Shown piece by piece: positions 31,670 through 49,400 of a DNA stretch of 64,000 nt (position 1 is its first letter; each line of letters begins with the position of its first letter). Source of the stretch: Ornithorhynchus anatinus (lineage: Eukaryota; Chordata; Mammalia; Monotremata; Ornithorhynchidae); contig NC_041732.1 of NCBI RefSeq assembly GCF_004115215.2, positions 3,366,610-3,430,609 of the forward strand. Reading direction: 5' to 3'. The notes under the pieces are model-generated. The model was not told the DNA's origin and did not search any database. It was given only the letters and a program-made list of their open reading frames with translations. The position numbers and the translations under genes were made by a program.

Positions 31670-32640
31670 AGCGCTTAGACCAGCGTTTGGCACATAGTGT
31701 TTAATACCATGATTATTATTATTATTGTTACCCCAGCACTTAGACCAGCGTTTGGCACATAGCATTTAACAAATACCATGATGATGATGATGATTACCCC
31801 AGCGCTTAGACCAGTGTTTGCCACATAACGTTTACCTAATACCATGATGATGATGATGATGATTACCCCAGCGCTTAGACCAGCGTTTGGCACATAGTGT
31901 TTAACAAATACCATGATTGTTATTATTATTGCCCCAGCGCTTAGACCAGCGTTTGGCACATAACGTTTAACAAATACCATGATTATTCTTGCCCCAGTGC
32001 TTAAACCAGCATTTGGCACATAGCGTTTAACAAGTACCATGATGATTATTATTATTACCCCCGGGCTTAGACCAGCGTTTGGCACAAAACGTTTAATACC
32101 ATGATGATGATGATGATTACCCCAGCGCTTAGACCAGCGTTTGGCACATAGCATTTAACAAATACCATGATTATTATTATTATTATTACCCCAGCGCTTA
32201 GACCAGCGTTTGGCACATAACGTTTAACTAATACCATGATGATGATGATGATGATGATGATGACCCCAGCGCTTAATAATGTTGGTATTTGTTAAGCGCT
32301 TACTATGTGCCGAGCACTGTTCTAAGCGCTGGGGTAGACATAGGGGAATCAGGTTGTCCCACGTGGGGCTCACAGTCTTAATCCCCATTTTACAGATGAG
32401 GGAACTGAGGCACCGAGAAGTTAAGTGACTTGCCCAAAGTCACACAGCTGGCAAGTGGCGGAGCCGGGGTTCGAACCCATGACCTCTGACTCCAGACCCC
32501 GTGCTCTTTCCAGTGAGCCACGCTGCTTCTCATAGACCAACGTTTGGCACATAGCGTTTAACAAGTACCATGATGATTAGTATTATCAGACCAGCGTTTG
32601 GCACATAGCGGTTAACAAATAGCACGATTATTATTATGAC
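31670..32640. repeat. SINE-tail minisatellite (about 64-bp unit) split by a SINE
   Basis: About eleven units of CCCCAGCGCTTAGACCAGCG + TTTGGCACATAGCGTTTAAC + AAATACCATGATGATGATTA, derived from the 3' end of the plus-oriented SINE just left of it. Nine units (31670-32268) precede, and two (32530-32640) follow, a full-length minus-strand Mon-1 SINE at 32272-32529 that inserted into the array. ATG and ATT trinucleotide runs vary in length between units. Confidence 0.85.
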
Positions 32641-32699
32641 TATAGAGGAGGGGAGCCGGGCATCACACTAAAATGCAGATGGTAAATCCGTTTTGGCAG

Positions 32700-33055
32700 A
32701 GCGTCCGCCCGTCGAGGGCAGGGCTGGGCCCGTCCGACTCACGCATGCGCGGGAGCCCCACCTGGTCCGGGCGCGCCAAACCGCTTTAGTTTTGTCCCTC
32801 CGCGGCCCCCGTCACGACCTTTCCGGGCCTCCCGTCCCCTAAGCCCCGCCCCCTCCCTCTCATTGGCCGCCGCCCGGCGGCGCGTGGGGCGAGAAGGCGG
32901 CAAGGGGGCGGGGCCGGACGAGGGAAGCCCCGCCCACGAGCCGCTCCCATTGGCCGCTCCCGCTCGCGCCGCGCTCTGATTGGTGGACGCGGGGGCCCGG
33001 CTGGGGAAGGGAGGCGAGGAGGAGGAGGAGGAGGAGGCGGCCGTTTGGGAGGAAG
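32700..33055 (+). promoter_or_regulatory. TIMM50: TIMM50 CpG-island promoter with NRF1 and CCAAT motifs
   Basis: A CpG-dense TATA-less block directly upstream of the TIMM50 ATG. It holds an NRF1-type ACGCATGCGC at 32741-32750, three inverted CCAAT boxes (ATTGG at 32862, 32949 and 32979) and several GC boxes (GGGGCGGGGC near 32908). NRF1 is an established activator of nuclear genes for mitochondrial proteins, which fits an import-machinery gene. The ATG context AAGATGGCGG is also a YY1-type motif. Confidence 0.75.
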
Positions 33056-39316
<6,261 letters not shown>

Positions 39317-39495
39317 GCTGGGCCGGGCCGGGCCCCGCTCTGGACTCCCACGGCCCCCCGCCCAACCCCGGGGCAGGGGGCTCCCGGCCCAGGCCGGCCC
39401 CAGAGAACTGTTGAGCAGCAGCCTGGGCCACCGGCCCCCCCGGAGGGTGCCAGCCCAGGAACTCGATGGGGGGGGAACCAGACCAGACCCCCCCC

Positions 39496-39501
39496 AATAA
39501 A
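39496..39501 (+). terminator. TIMM50: TIMM50 polyadenylation signal
   Basis: A canonical AATAAA, 180 bases after the TGA stop, followed by a GTGTGGGG-type downstream element. Confidence 0.88.
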
Positions 39502-39649
39502 GTCAGTGGCTGAGTTCTGTGTGGGGAGTGCTGTGGAAGGAGCCGGCGCAGGGCTCGGGGGGCAGCGGCTGGAGCCGAGGACCCCCTTCTTGGCTCCCCG
39601 GCCCCTGCTTTGCCTTCGTTCTTCTCCACGGCACCCTGGGCCTGAGACC

Positions 39650-40165
39650 GCCCAGGAGTAATCCATCAGTGGTGTTTGGCCAGCGCGTACGGGATGCAGG
39701 GCGCTGTACTAATTTAGCCTGTGGGAAATTACGGGACTAGAATTGGTAGATATAGTCTCCGCCCTCAAGGAGTTTACAATTTTGGGGAGGCGAGGGGCAG
39801 ATACCGGGCAGTTACAGTCACCGGAAACAGCAGGGTTGAAGTTTCGGGAGGACTGGGTTGTAGTGGGAGAGCAATGAGGACAGGGAGGGAGAGCTGATTG
39901 AGGGCTGTGGAATGGATGGTCAGGAGTTTCTACGCAACGTGGTGTGGCGTAGTGGATAGAGCATGGGCCTGGGAGTACTAAGGTCATGAGTTCTGATGCC
40001 GTCCCTGCCATTTGCTTTGTGATCTTGGACAAGTCACTTGGCTTCTCTGTGCCTCTGTTATCTGTAAAATGGGGATTGAGACTGTAAGCCCTATGAGGGA
40101 CAGGGATTGCTCAACCCCAGCGTTTACTACAGTGCCTGGCACAGAGTAAGTGCTGAACGAATCGC
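39650..40165. repeat. L2 tail and SINE after TIMM50
   Basis: A minus L2 3' tail lies at about 39660-39785 and a diverged plus SINE at about 39940-40165. 39786-39940 looks like more old L2. Confidence 0.65.
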
Positions 40166-41010
40166 ACAATTTTTTGGTGAGGTGGTGGATGGGCCAGAAT
40201 TGGTGGGGGGTGGGTTGAGGAAGGGGATGATGTTGAAGGGTCCGTGGTTCTCCCCTGCAGTCTGGAATTGCCTGAAGGGAGGGGGAGGAAGATGGAGGAT
40301 CCAGGGCAAACAACTGCCTTTTTTGGTGGGATGTGGGGGTGTGCAGGACCCTATCTGCTCTTTCCTGAGGTGGGAGGGGTGAGCTGGGGGACGGGATACC
40401 TGATTACCCCCCCGCTCCAGCTCCCGGTTTCCCCACCCAGTCCAGCGTACTGGGAGGGAGCCGGAGAGAGTAACCACCCCCTTGGGACCCCAACAAGTCT
40501 CTAGAGTAAGACCAGTCCTCCCCGCGGTTTCTTCCAGTGGGCCAGAGTGGCTAGCAAGGCCAGCGTCCCAAAGCGCCGGCTGGTCCACCGCATTGTCCCC
40601 CACGGCCCCTGCAGCTGGAGGGAGCTGGGAGAGGAGGGGGCTGCTGGCCGGCCCGCACCAGCTGCTGGCTGCGCCCCCCCGGGAGCAGGTGTGTGTGTGG
40701 GGGGTCCCGGTCCCTCCGCGGGGCGTCGGACTAAGAGGGGGTGATGGGGAGGCTGCGACCCCCCCCCCAGTCAAGCTGGAAGGGGAGGACGCCAGGGTCA
40801 CACCTCGCATTTGCAGAAATCTGACACTGTCCCTCGCACCCCCTCCCCTTCACACCTCCCCTGTTGCCGCTGGAAGCCCCCCAACACCCCCCCCCCCCCC
40901 CCCGCACCAAATGCTGCTCCGTGCCGGGCAGCCCTTTATGACCCCCAATAAAATGAGGCCCCCCGAGTTGAGGGGGTGAGGGGGGCGGGTCCCCATTCCT
41001 CCAGATCTCA
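40166..41010 (+). other. Unique block with one candidate exon and a polyA signal
   Basis: There is a possible exon at 40538-40688: a good acceptor (CGGTTTCTTCCAG) and a donor GAGCAG|GTGTGT, with open frames inside. A canonical AATAAA follows at 40947-40952. I recognise no protein family in any frame, and human has no gene between TIMM50 and DLL3 that I know of. It could be a lineage-specific transcript or chance. A C-run of about 18 lies at about 40888-40905. Confidence 0.25.
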
Positions 41011-41905
41011 TCTGAGCAGCATGGCCTAGTGCATAAAGCCCAGGCCTGGGAGTCAGAAGGTCATGGGTCCTAATCTCAGCTCCGCCACTTGTCTGCTGTG
41101 TGACCTTGGGCGAGTCGCTTCATTCTCTGGGCCTCAGTTGCCTCATCTGGAAAACGGGGGTTAAGACTGTGAGTCCTATCGGGAGAGGGACCGTACCCGG
41201 CCCGGTTTGCTTGTATCTACCCCAGCTCTTAGAGTGCTGGTACACAGCGTTTAACAAATACCCTGATTATTATTATTAGGTCTTCACCAGCAGAAAGGGG
41301 AGAGCAACGGCGGTGACCCCAGGTTGAAGGAGCCCGGTGTGAGGGAACCGTGAGCAGTTGTTTTGGCGGGGGAGGATGTAGGGTTGAAGTTTGGGAGCCC
41401 CGGAGTCTGGACGGGGCCCCGAGGGGGACCCAGCCGGAGGCAGGCAGATGGCATCATTAGCATACAGCTGGGCCACCCGGCTCCGGACCCCTCCCCCATC
41501 AAACCGGGGGCTGTGCGGGACCCTCGGGCTACTCTCAGTCATCCAAACGGGGTAGGGATGGGAGGGGTCTGCGGACGGAAAAGGAGCCCCTCTCCCGATC
41601 CCCGAGATAAACCAGGACGGGGCTCCCTAATTATTCCTACCACCAATTGTTTACTCCCGAGGTTGCATCAGAGTCCTGGTGGGGGGAAAAAGGGTGTCGA
41701 ATCCCCTCTCATTAGGACCCCGCACCCCATATTAAACGAGGCCGGTCCCATTGGCCTTAACTAGAAACAGTGTGGATTTATACTGGCCAGAGTCATGCTT
41801 TCCCGCCGTTTCATTCATTCGAGCGAATTAATTGAGCGCTTACCGTGTGCAGAGTACCCTACTGAGCGCTCGGGAGAGGACAGTACAATGCAGGGGAGGC
41901 TACTG
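41011..41905. repeat. SINE, unique spacer and L2 tail upstream of DLL3
   Basis: A plus SINE lies at about 41015-41275 with an AACAAATACCCTGATTATTA end. 41280-41800 is unique with nothing recognised. A short minus L2 tail lies at about 41808-41900. Confidence 0.65.
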
Positions 41906-41976
41906 GTGTAGATCGGGGTTAATTTAGTCATATTAGTTGGTGCAGGGAGCGTCACCGGGATCGTTGTTCCCAACTG

Positions 41977-43400
41977 GACGTTGGAGAGAGGTTGCGAGCG
42001 TCGAATGGGAGGAAGAGGGGCTGGGGGACGCTGGGTGGGAGGGAGGGGAGCTGGGGGGGGGGGGGGTGTTGGATGGGGTGTTGTTTAGGGGAAGAAGCTG
42101 TGGAAATGTCCCTTCCCTGCGGTTTTGTCCCGGGACCGGCGGGAGGGGGCGGGGAGGGGGGCGGGGCCAGGGCTCGGCCTCCCTCATTTGGGATATAAAG
42201 CGCCGGCCGGAGAGGGCGACCCGCAGACCTGAAAGCATCCGACCCTGGACCATGAGGTCGCCCCCGCGACTCCTCCCTGGACTCCTGCCCCGGCTCCTGC
42301 CCCTTCTCTGCCTCCCCATGGTGAGATCAGGCCGCTCTGGGGGGCGGGGGGCGCGGGCTGGGGACAGAGGGGTAAGGGCTGGGGGCCCTGGATGGGAGGG
42401 AGGAGGGCTGGGGGCGTTGGAGAGGGGCGAGGGGAGAGGGACCCGGGGCTTGGGACAGGGGAGAGGGGCTGGGGGCGTCGAATGGGAGGGAGAGGGACTG
42501 GGGGCTCTGGAGAGGGGCTGGGGGCGTTGATGTGGGAGAGGGACTGGGGGCTTGGGAAAGGGGCCGGAGCATTGGATGGGAGGGACAGGGGCTGGGGGCC
42601 TTGGAAAGGGGAGAGGGGCTGGGGGGCTGGATGGGGAGAGGAACTCGGGGAGAAAGGGGTAAGGGCTGGGGGTTTTGGAGAGGGGAGCGGGTAAGGGCGT
42701 GGGTTGGGAGGGAGAGGGACTGGGGGCGTCGAATGGGAGGGAGAAGGGCTGGGGGGTTGGAGAGGGGAGAGGAACTCGGGGCTTGGTAGAGGGGAAAGTG
42801 GGTGGGGGCTCTGGGTGGGGGAAGAGGGGCTGGGGGATTGGAAAGGGGAGAGAGAGTCGGGGTTTGGGGTAGGAGAGAAGGGCTGGGGCCGTGGGAATGG
42901 AGGGACAGGGGCCGGGGGCTCTGGATGGGAGGGAGAGGGGTTGGGGGCATTGGATGGGGAGAGAGGCTGGGGGCGTTGGAGGGGAGGGAGAGGGGCTGGG
43001 GCGTTGGATGTGGGAGAGGAACTAGGGGTTTGGGAGAGGGGTTGAGCCCCTGGATTGGGAGGGAGAGGGGCTAGGGACGTTGGAGAGAGGTTGCGAGCGT
43101 CGAATGGGAGGAAGAGGGGCTGGGGGACGCTGGGTGGGAGGGAGGGGAGCTGGGGGGGGGGGTGTTGGATGGGGAGAGGAACTCGAGGTTTGGTACAGGG
43201 AAGAGGGGGTGGGGGCGTCGGTTGGGAGGGAGAGAGTCTGGGGGCTTTGGAAAGGGGCTGGGAGCATCGGTTGGGAGGGCGAGGGGCTGGGGGCTCTGAA
43301 TGGGAGGGAGAAGGGCTGGGGCCGTCGGATGGGAGGGAAGGGGTTGGGGGCACTGGCGGGGAGGTGCGAGGGGGGAAGGGGGAGGGGGTCGGGGGGGTCC
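41977..43400 (+). repeat. G-rich minisatellite surrounding DLL3 exon 1
   Basis: Imperfect units of about 25-35 bp (GAGAGGGGCTGGGGGCGTTG + GATGGGAGG) fill intron 1 from about 42350 to 43400. A block of about 100 bp upstream of the promoter (41977-42077, GAGAGAGGTTGCGAGCGTCG onward) recurs almost unchanged at 43075-43174, inside the array. The array is purine-rich on the plus strand with many GGGG runs and could form G-quadruplexes. Confidence 0.85.
42194..42199 (+). promoter_or_regulatory. DLL3: DLL3 TATA box
   Basis: TATAAA in the context GGGATATAAAGCGCC, 58 bases upstream of the ATG, so transcription should start at about 42222-42228 with a short leader. GC boxes (GGGGCGGGGCCAGG, about 42156-42170) lie just upstream. 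Tissue-restricted Notch ligands with a TATA box are plausible; the start was not verified. Confidence 0.65.
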
Positions 43401-46400
43401 CCGAGTGAGGGTCCCCGCCGTTCCCGCCCGCAGGTCCGGCCGGCCGGGGTCTTCGAGCTGCAGATCCACTCTTTCCGCGCCATGGGGCCGGGGGCCCGCG
43501 GGGGCGGCCCGTGCGGGGGCAGCGCCCGGCCCTGCCGCCTCTTTTTCCGCGTTTGTCTCAAGCACGGCCAGCCGGCCATCAGCCCCGACCCTCCCTGCAC
43601 CTTCGGGGCGGCCCTCAGCGACCCCCACCCCGCCGACCCCGGACCCCCGACCCTCGCGGCCAGCGACCCCATCCGGGTCCCTTTCCACTTCAAGTGGCCG
43701 GTGAGCATCAACCCCCACCCACCCAATTCCGGCACCAGCCCCTCCCCATGAGCCCCCACCCCTCTCCGAACACTGTCCCCACCTCTCCTGGGTCAGTCAG
43801 TCGTATTTATTGAGCGCTTGCCGTGTGTAAAGCTCTGTGCTAAGCGCTTGGAAGAGAACACTATAACAGACACATTCCCTGCCCAATCGAGCTTACAGTC
43901 TATTCATTTATTAATAGTACTATTGAGCGCTTACTATGTGCAGTGCACTGTCCTAAGCGCTTAGAATGGACAATTCGGCAATAGAGACGATCCCTGCCCA
44001 ATGTGGGACTCACGGTCAAAACGGGGGAAAAGGACCATGCCCAACGTGGGGCACGAACCCACCACCCTGAGACTGAGTCTCATGCTCGATATGACACTAT
44101 CACACTTTACCGTGTGATAAAGTGAGGGAAAGTATAATAAAAGAGAGTTTGGAGGACCTGATTCCTTCCCTCGACCGCCTTCAAATCTAGAGGGGGAGTT
44201 AGAGCTGAAAAATACATTACAGCTAGGGATGAGGCAGAGTATAAAGACATAAGTGTTATGAGGCTGGGGTTGGAATAATAATAATAATTATCATTAATTA
44301 TTGAGTGACTAATTATCATTATGGTATTTGCTAAGCACTTACTGTGTGCCGGGCACTGTTCTAAGCGCTGGGGTAGATAGATCATAGAGTATCAAAGCGC
44401 TTAGGGAGCCCAGTCCCTGATTAATTAATTAATTCAATCACTTGTATTTATTGAGCACTTGCTGTGTGCAGAGCACTGTACTAAGTGTTTGGGAGGGCAC
44501 GATACCACAATAGACACATTCCCCGCCCACAATGAGTTTACAGTCTTGGGGCGGGGGGGCAGACATTAATATAAATAAGTAAATTACAGATATGGACATT
44601 AGTGCTGTCGGGCTAGGAGGGGGGAATGAGCCAAAGGAGCAAGGCAGGGCAGCATAGAAGGCAGGGGAAGAAGAGGAAAGAGGGCTTAGTCAGGGAAGGC
44701 TCCTTGGAGGAGATGGGTCTTCAATAAGGCTTTGAAGTGGGGGGACTCGTCTGACGGATTTGAGGGGAGGGAGGATGTTCCAGACCCAAATGCATATTCG
44801 ACTGAGAGGGAGAGTGTCCGTTGTCAGCTCTCCTCCCAGGTCTTTCCCAGATTTCTCTTCTTACCCTTCCCTCCGCCCTCCTTTTCTAGGGCACCTTCTC
44901 CCTCATCATTGAGTCGTGGCGGGCAGAGTCGGGAGAGCCATCCACAGGTGAGGGGCAGGGAGAGGAGGGGGTGGTTGAGCAAGAGAGACCCCAACCCCCA
45001 CCTAAACAAGACTCCCCTTTCCCGGGTCCCCATCCCCGCTCCCGCACCGGCTCCCACTCCTGCGGGGGCCCCTTTTGGGGGTCAGGGCTGGGGTGGTGGA
45101 ACTACAGCCCGGGAGCCGGAGGGTCTGGTGGGTTGTGGGGCAGAGGGACACGGTCTCCCGGCCTCCCCAGACTGACCGGCCTGCCCTCCTGGCCCCCGGC
45201 CCCTTCTCCCGGCCCCTCCAGAGGACGCCCAGAACCTGATCAGCCGGCTGGCCACCAGGCGACGCCTGGCCGTGGGGGAGCCATGGTCACAGGATGTGCA
45301 CGTGGGTGAGGGCGGGGAGCTGCGCTTTTCCTACCACGTGCTCTGCGACCCCCACTACTACGGGGACAGCTGCTCCCGGCACTGCCGGCCCCGGCACGAC
45401 GCCTTCGGCCACTACAGCTGTGACGACGAGGGAAACAGAGTCTGTTTGGAGGGCTGGCGGGGAGAATACTGCTCTGAGCGTGAGTCCCACCGGGAGAGGC
45501 GAGACCCAGGACCCCGAGCCCTTGGTCTCCCCGAGTTCTCTCCAAGCCCACCCCCCACCCTCAACCTGGCCCACCACCAACTCCCAAGCCTCTTTGACAC
45601 CTCCCAGTGCCCCCATTCCTTTAACACAGGAACACCCAGATGCCCCAGGACCTCCTCAGGGGCTGGGCTCAGCAGAGGAGTGACTTCTTGTTTTGTTTTA
45701 ATGGTATTTGTTAAGGACTTACTACATGCCAGGGACTGTACTGGCTAGATAGATACACGTTAAGGAGGTTGGACAGTCCCTGTCCCACATGGGGCTCTCG
45801 GACTTAATCCCCAATTTACAGATGAGGTAATTGAGACACAGAGAAGTGAAGTGGCTTGCCCAAGGTCACAGAACAGACAGGTAGTAGATCTGGATTAGAA
45901 CCCAGGTCCGTGCTTTATGCCCTAGGCCACACTGCTTTTCATGTTGTCCAAGCCAATCCCCCCATTTCCCCACACTCTCTCTCCAATCCTCCTGGGACTG
46001 GGATCTCTGCTTCCAGATGGCGGGGGTCGGGGGGCTTGGGATTGGGGTGAAGGGAGCAGACCGGACCCTCAGAGTTCCCACAAGTCCTCCTCGCCCCCCA
46101 TTTCCATCTCTCCCACACTCTCCCCGATCCCCCCGGGGCTGGGGCGACCTCTGCTCCCTGATGGTAGGGGTCGGGGGGCTTAGGATTGAGGTGAAGGGAA
46201 TAGGCCGGACCTTCAGAGTCCCCACGGGTCCTTGCAGCTGCCCTCCCCTTCCCCGTTCTCCCTGGGGCTGGGGCGACCTCCGCCCCCAGATGGTGGGAGG
46301 TCAGGGGGCTCGGAATCGGGGCGGAGGGGTCGACCGGACCTTCGGCCTCCCCGCGGGTCCTCACCGCCGCCCCCCGCCCCCCACAGCGTCCTGCCTGGCC

Positions 46401-49400
46401 GGCTGCAGCGAGCGGCACGGGTTCTGCGAGCGCCCCGGGGAGTGCCAGTGCCGGCCGGGCTGGCAGGGCCCGCTGTGCCGGGACTGCGTCCGCTACCCGG
46501 GCTGCCAGCACGGCTCCTGCGCCCAACCGTGGCAGTGCCGCTGCCGCGAGGGCTGGGGCGGCCTCTTCTGCAGCCAGGACCTCGACTACTGCGCCCACCA
46601 CCGGCCCTGCGCTCGTGGTGCCACCTGCACTAATGCCGGCCCCGGCGGCTTCACCTGCACCTGCCCCCCCGGCTTCTCCGGCCGCCTCTGCGAAGTGGAC
46701 ACCAACGAGTGCGACAGCAACCCCTGTGCTAACGGGGGAAGCTGCAGTGTGAGTGCCCCGGCTCCCGTAGTCCTGTCTGGGGCCGATCTTTGACCCCGGC
46801 CCCCCTCCTGCCCTCCCCGGTTGGCCTGACCCAGGGCCCGACCCCTTTCCCGCCACACCCCTGTGCCAGCGCTACCGGCTGCAGGCTCTGATGGCTAATC
46901 CATTTCCCGACTGTCGACTCTGCAGGGAGCTGTGCTAAGCGAGTGGGGGAGTAATCAATCAAGCAATCGTATTTATTAAGTGCTTAATGTGTGCAGAGCA
47001 CTGTACTAAGCACTTGGGAAAGTACAGGACACCAATAAACAGTGACAGGCCCTGTCCACAACAAGCTCGCAGTCTAGAGGTGGGGAGACAGACATCAACA
47101 CATATAAAGTTAGAGATCATAGACATGAGTGTTGTGAGGCTGGGTGGAAGGAGAGCAAAGGGAGTAAGTCGTGGTGATGCAGAAGGGAGTGGAAGATGAG
47201 GAAAAGTGGGGCTCAGTCTTGGAAGGCCTCTTGGAGGAGGTGCACCTTCAATAAGATTTTGAAAGGGGGGAGAGTCTGGCGGATTTGAGGCGGGAGGGTG
47301 TTCCAGGCCAGAGGCAGGACGTGGGTCAGGGGTCGGAGGCGAGACAGGCCAGTTCGAGGCATAGTGAGAAGGTTAGTACTAGAGTAGAGTTGGTAGCCAC
47401 AATCTCTGCCCATGAGAAGTTTTTTTACGATTTTTTTAAATGGAATTCATTAGGTGCTTACTATGTGCCAGACACTGCACTAAGCACTGAGGTAAATACA
47501 AGATCATCAGACACATGTCCCAAATGGGACTCATAGTCTTAATCTCCATTTTACAGATGAGGTAACCGAGGCACAGAGAAGTGAGGTGACTTGGCCAAGG
47601 TCACCCAGCAGGCAGGTGGCAGAGCCAGGATTAGAACCAGGGCCTGCTTCTCAGGGCTTGCTTATAGTTTAGCGGAGGAGTTTAATAAAAATAATAATAA
47701 TAATATTGGTATTTGTTAAGTGCTTACTATGTGCAGAGCACTGTTCTAAGCGCTGGGGTAGTTTACGGACTAGAGTTCACCCTCCTCCACTCCTGGAGCT
47801 GCTGCACCAGTTCTGGCATGGCTGCCTACCCCCCGACCTCTAAAACTCTCCCCAGTAATAATAATAATAATGGTGCTATTTGTTAAGCGCTTACTATATG
47901 CGAAGCACTGTTCTAAGCGCTGGGGGGATACAAGGTAATCAGGTTGTGTCCCACCTGGGGCTCACAATCTTAATCCCCATTTTCCAGATGAGGTAACTGA
48001 GGCCCAGAGAAGTTAAGCGACTTGCCCAAGGTCACACACCGACAAGCGGCGGAGCCGGGATTAGAACCCATGACCTCTGACTCCCAAGCCCGGGCTCTTT
48101 CCACTGAACCATGCTGCCTCTCTACCTGCCTCTACCCTCCTCTTTTTTTTTAAATGATATTTGCTAATGCTTCCTATGTGCCAGGCACTGAACTAAGCGG
48201 TGGGGTAGATACAAACTCATCAGGTTGGATATAGTCCATGTCCCATGTGAGGCTCAGAGTCTTAATGTGGCCCAGTGGATAGGGCACGGGCCTGGGAGTC
48301 AGAAGGTCATGGGTTCTAATCCCTCCACCACCTCTTGTCTGGTCAAGTCACTTCACTTTCTGGGCCTCAGTTACCTCATCGGCAAAATGGCGATTAAGAC
48401 TGTGAGGCTGATGTGGGACAGGGACTGGGTCCAACCTGATTTGCTTGTATTTACCCCCCCCGCCCCAGTGCCTAGTCCTTAACAAATGCCCCTTCCGCCC
48501 TGGCAGGACCTGGAAAACGATTACGAGTGCACGTGCCCCAGGGGCTTCTATGGCAAGAACTGCGAGGTGAGCGCCATGACCTGCGCCGACGGGCCCTGCT
48601 TCAACGGGGGCAGCTGCGCTGGCGGCACCGGGGCCGGAGCCACTTACACCTGCCAGTGCCTCCCCGGCTTCCACGGTTCCAACTGCGAGAAGAGGGTGGA
48701 CGGCTGCAGCCACGCGCCCTGCCGCAACGGTGAGCCCCCCCCGGGGGGACCCCGAGGGCGCTGGCCGGGGAGACCCAGACCGTGGCGGGCAGCGGGGAGG
48801 GGAGGGCAGGCCAAAACATTGGAACCATACACTGCCCGGGGAGACTCCTCATCCCATCAGGAAGGACTCCTCTCCCTGGCTCCTCATCCCTTCCCTCCTC
48901 CCCTGACTCCCCCTCCCCCCACCCCCCGGCCCTTGCAGGCGGGCTGTGCCACTGGGCTCCTCCCCCTCATTTCTCCTCCCTGGTCCTCCCCGATCCTCCC
49001 CCTAACCCCTCCTCCCCTTGTCCCTCTGCGGGCGGGCCGGGCCCGGATAATACTAATAATCGTAGTATTTGCTAAGCGCTTACTGGGTGCCAGGAACCGA
49101 CCTAAGCTCTGGGGGGGATACGAGCAAATCGGGTCAACACGGTCCCTGTCCTATGTGGGGCTAACGGTCTCAATCCCCATTTGAGGCAACTGAAGCCCAG
49201 AGAAATGAAGTGACACTTGGCCCAGGTCACACGGCAGACACCTGGGGCAGAGTGTGATATGCTGCTGGGCTCCTCCTCCCTGATCTGGGGGCTTCTCCCC
49301 GATTCTTCCTCCCTGGTCCTCCCGCTCACTCCTCCTTCCCTGTCCCTCCTTAGGCAGGCTGTGCCACTGGGCTCCTCCCCCTTACTCCTCCTTCTCTGCC

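Noticed and set aside
31670-32270. Regular spaced repeats that look CRISPR-like
   Set aside because: Units are contiguous, with no unique spacers, and derive from the Mon-1 SINE tail. The genome is vertebrate.
42184-43353. A 389-codon minus-strand Pro/Ser-rich open frame in DLL3 intron 1
   Set aside because: It reads through the G-rich minisatellite in antisense. The repeated PSPS/PPAPLPP pattern comes from the repeat unit, not from a gene.
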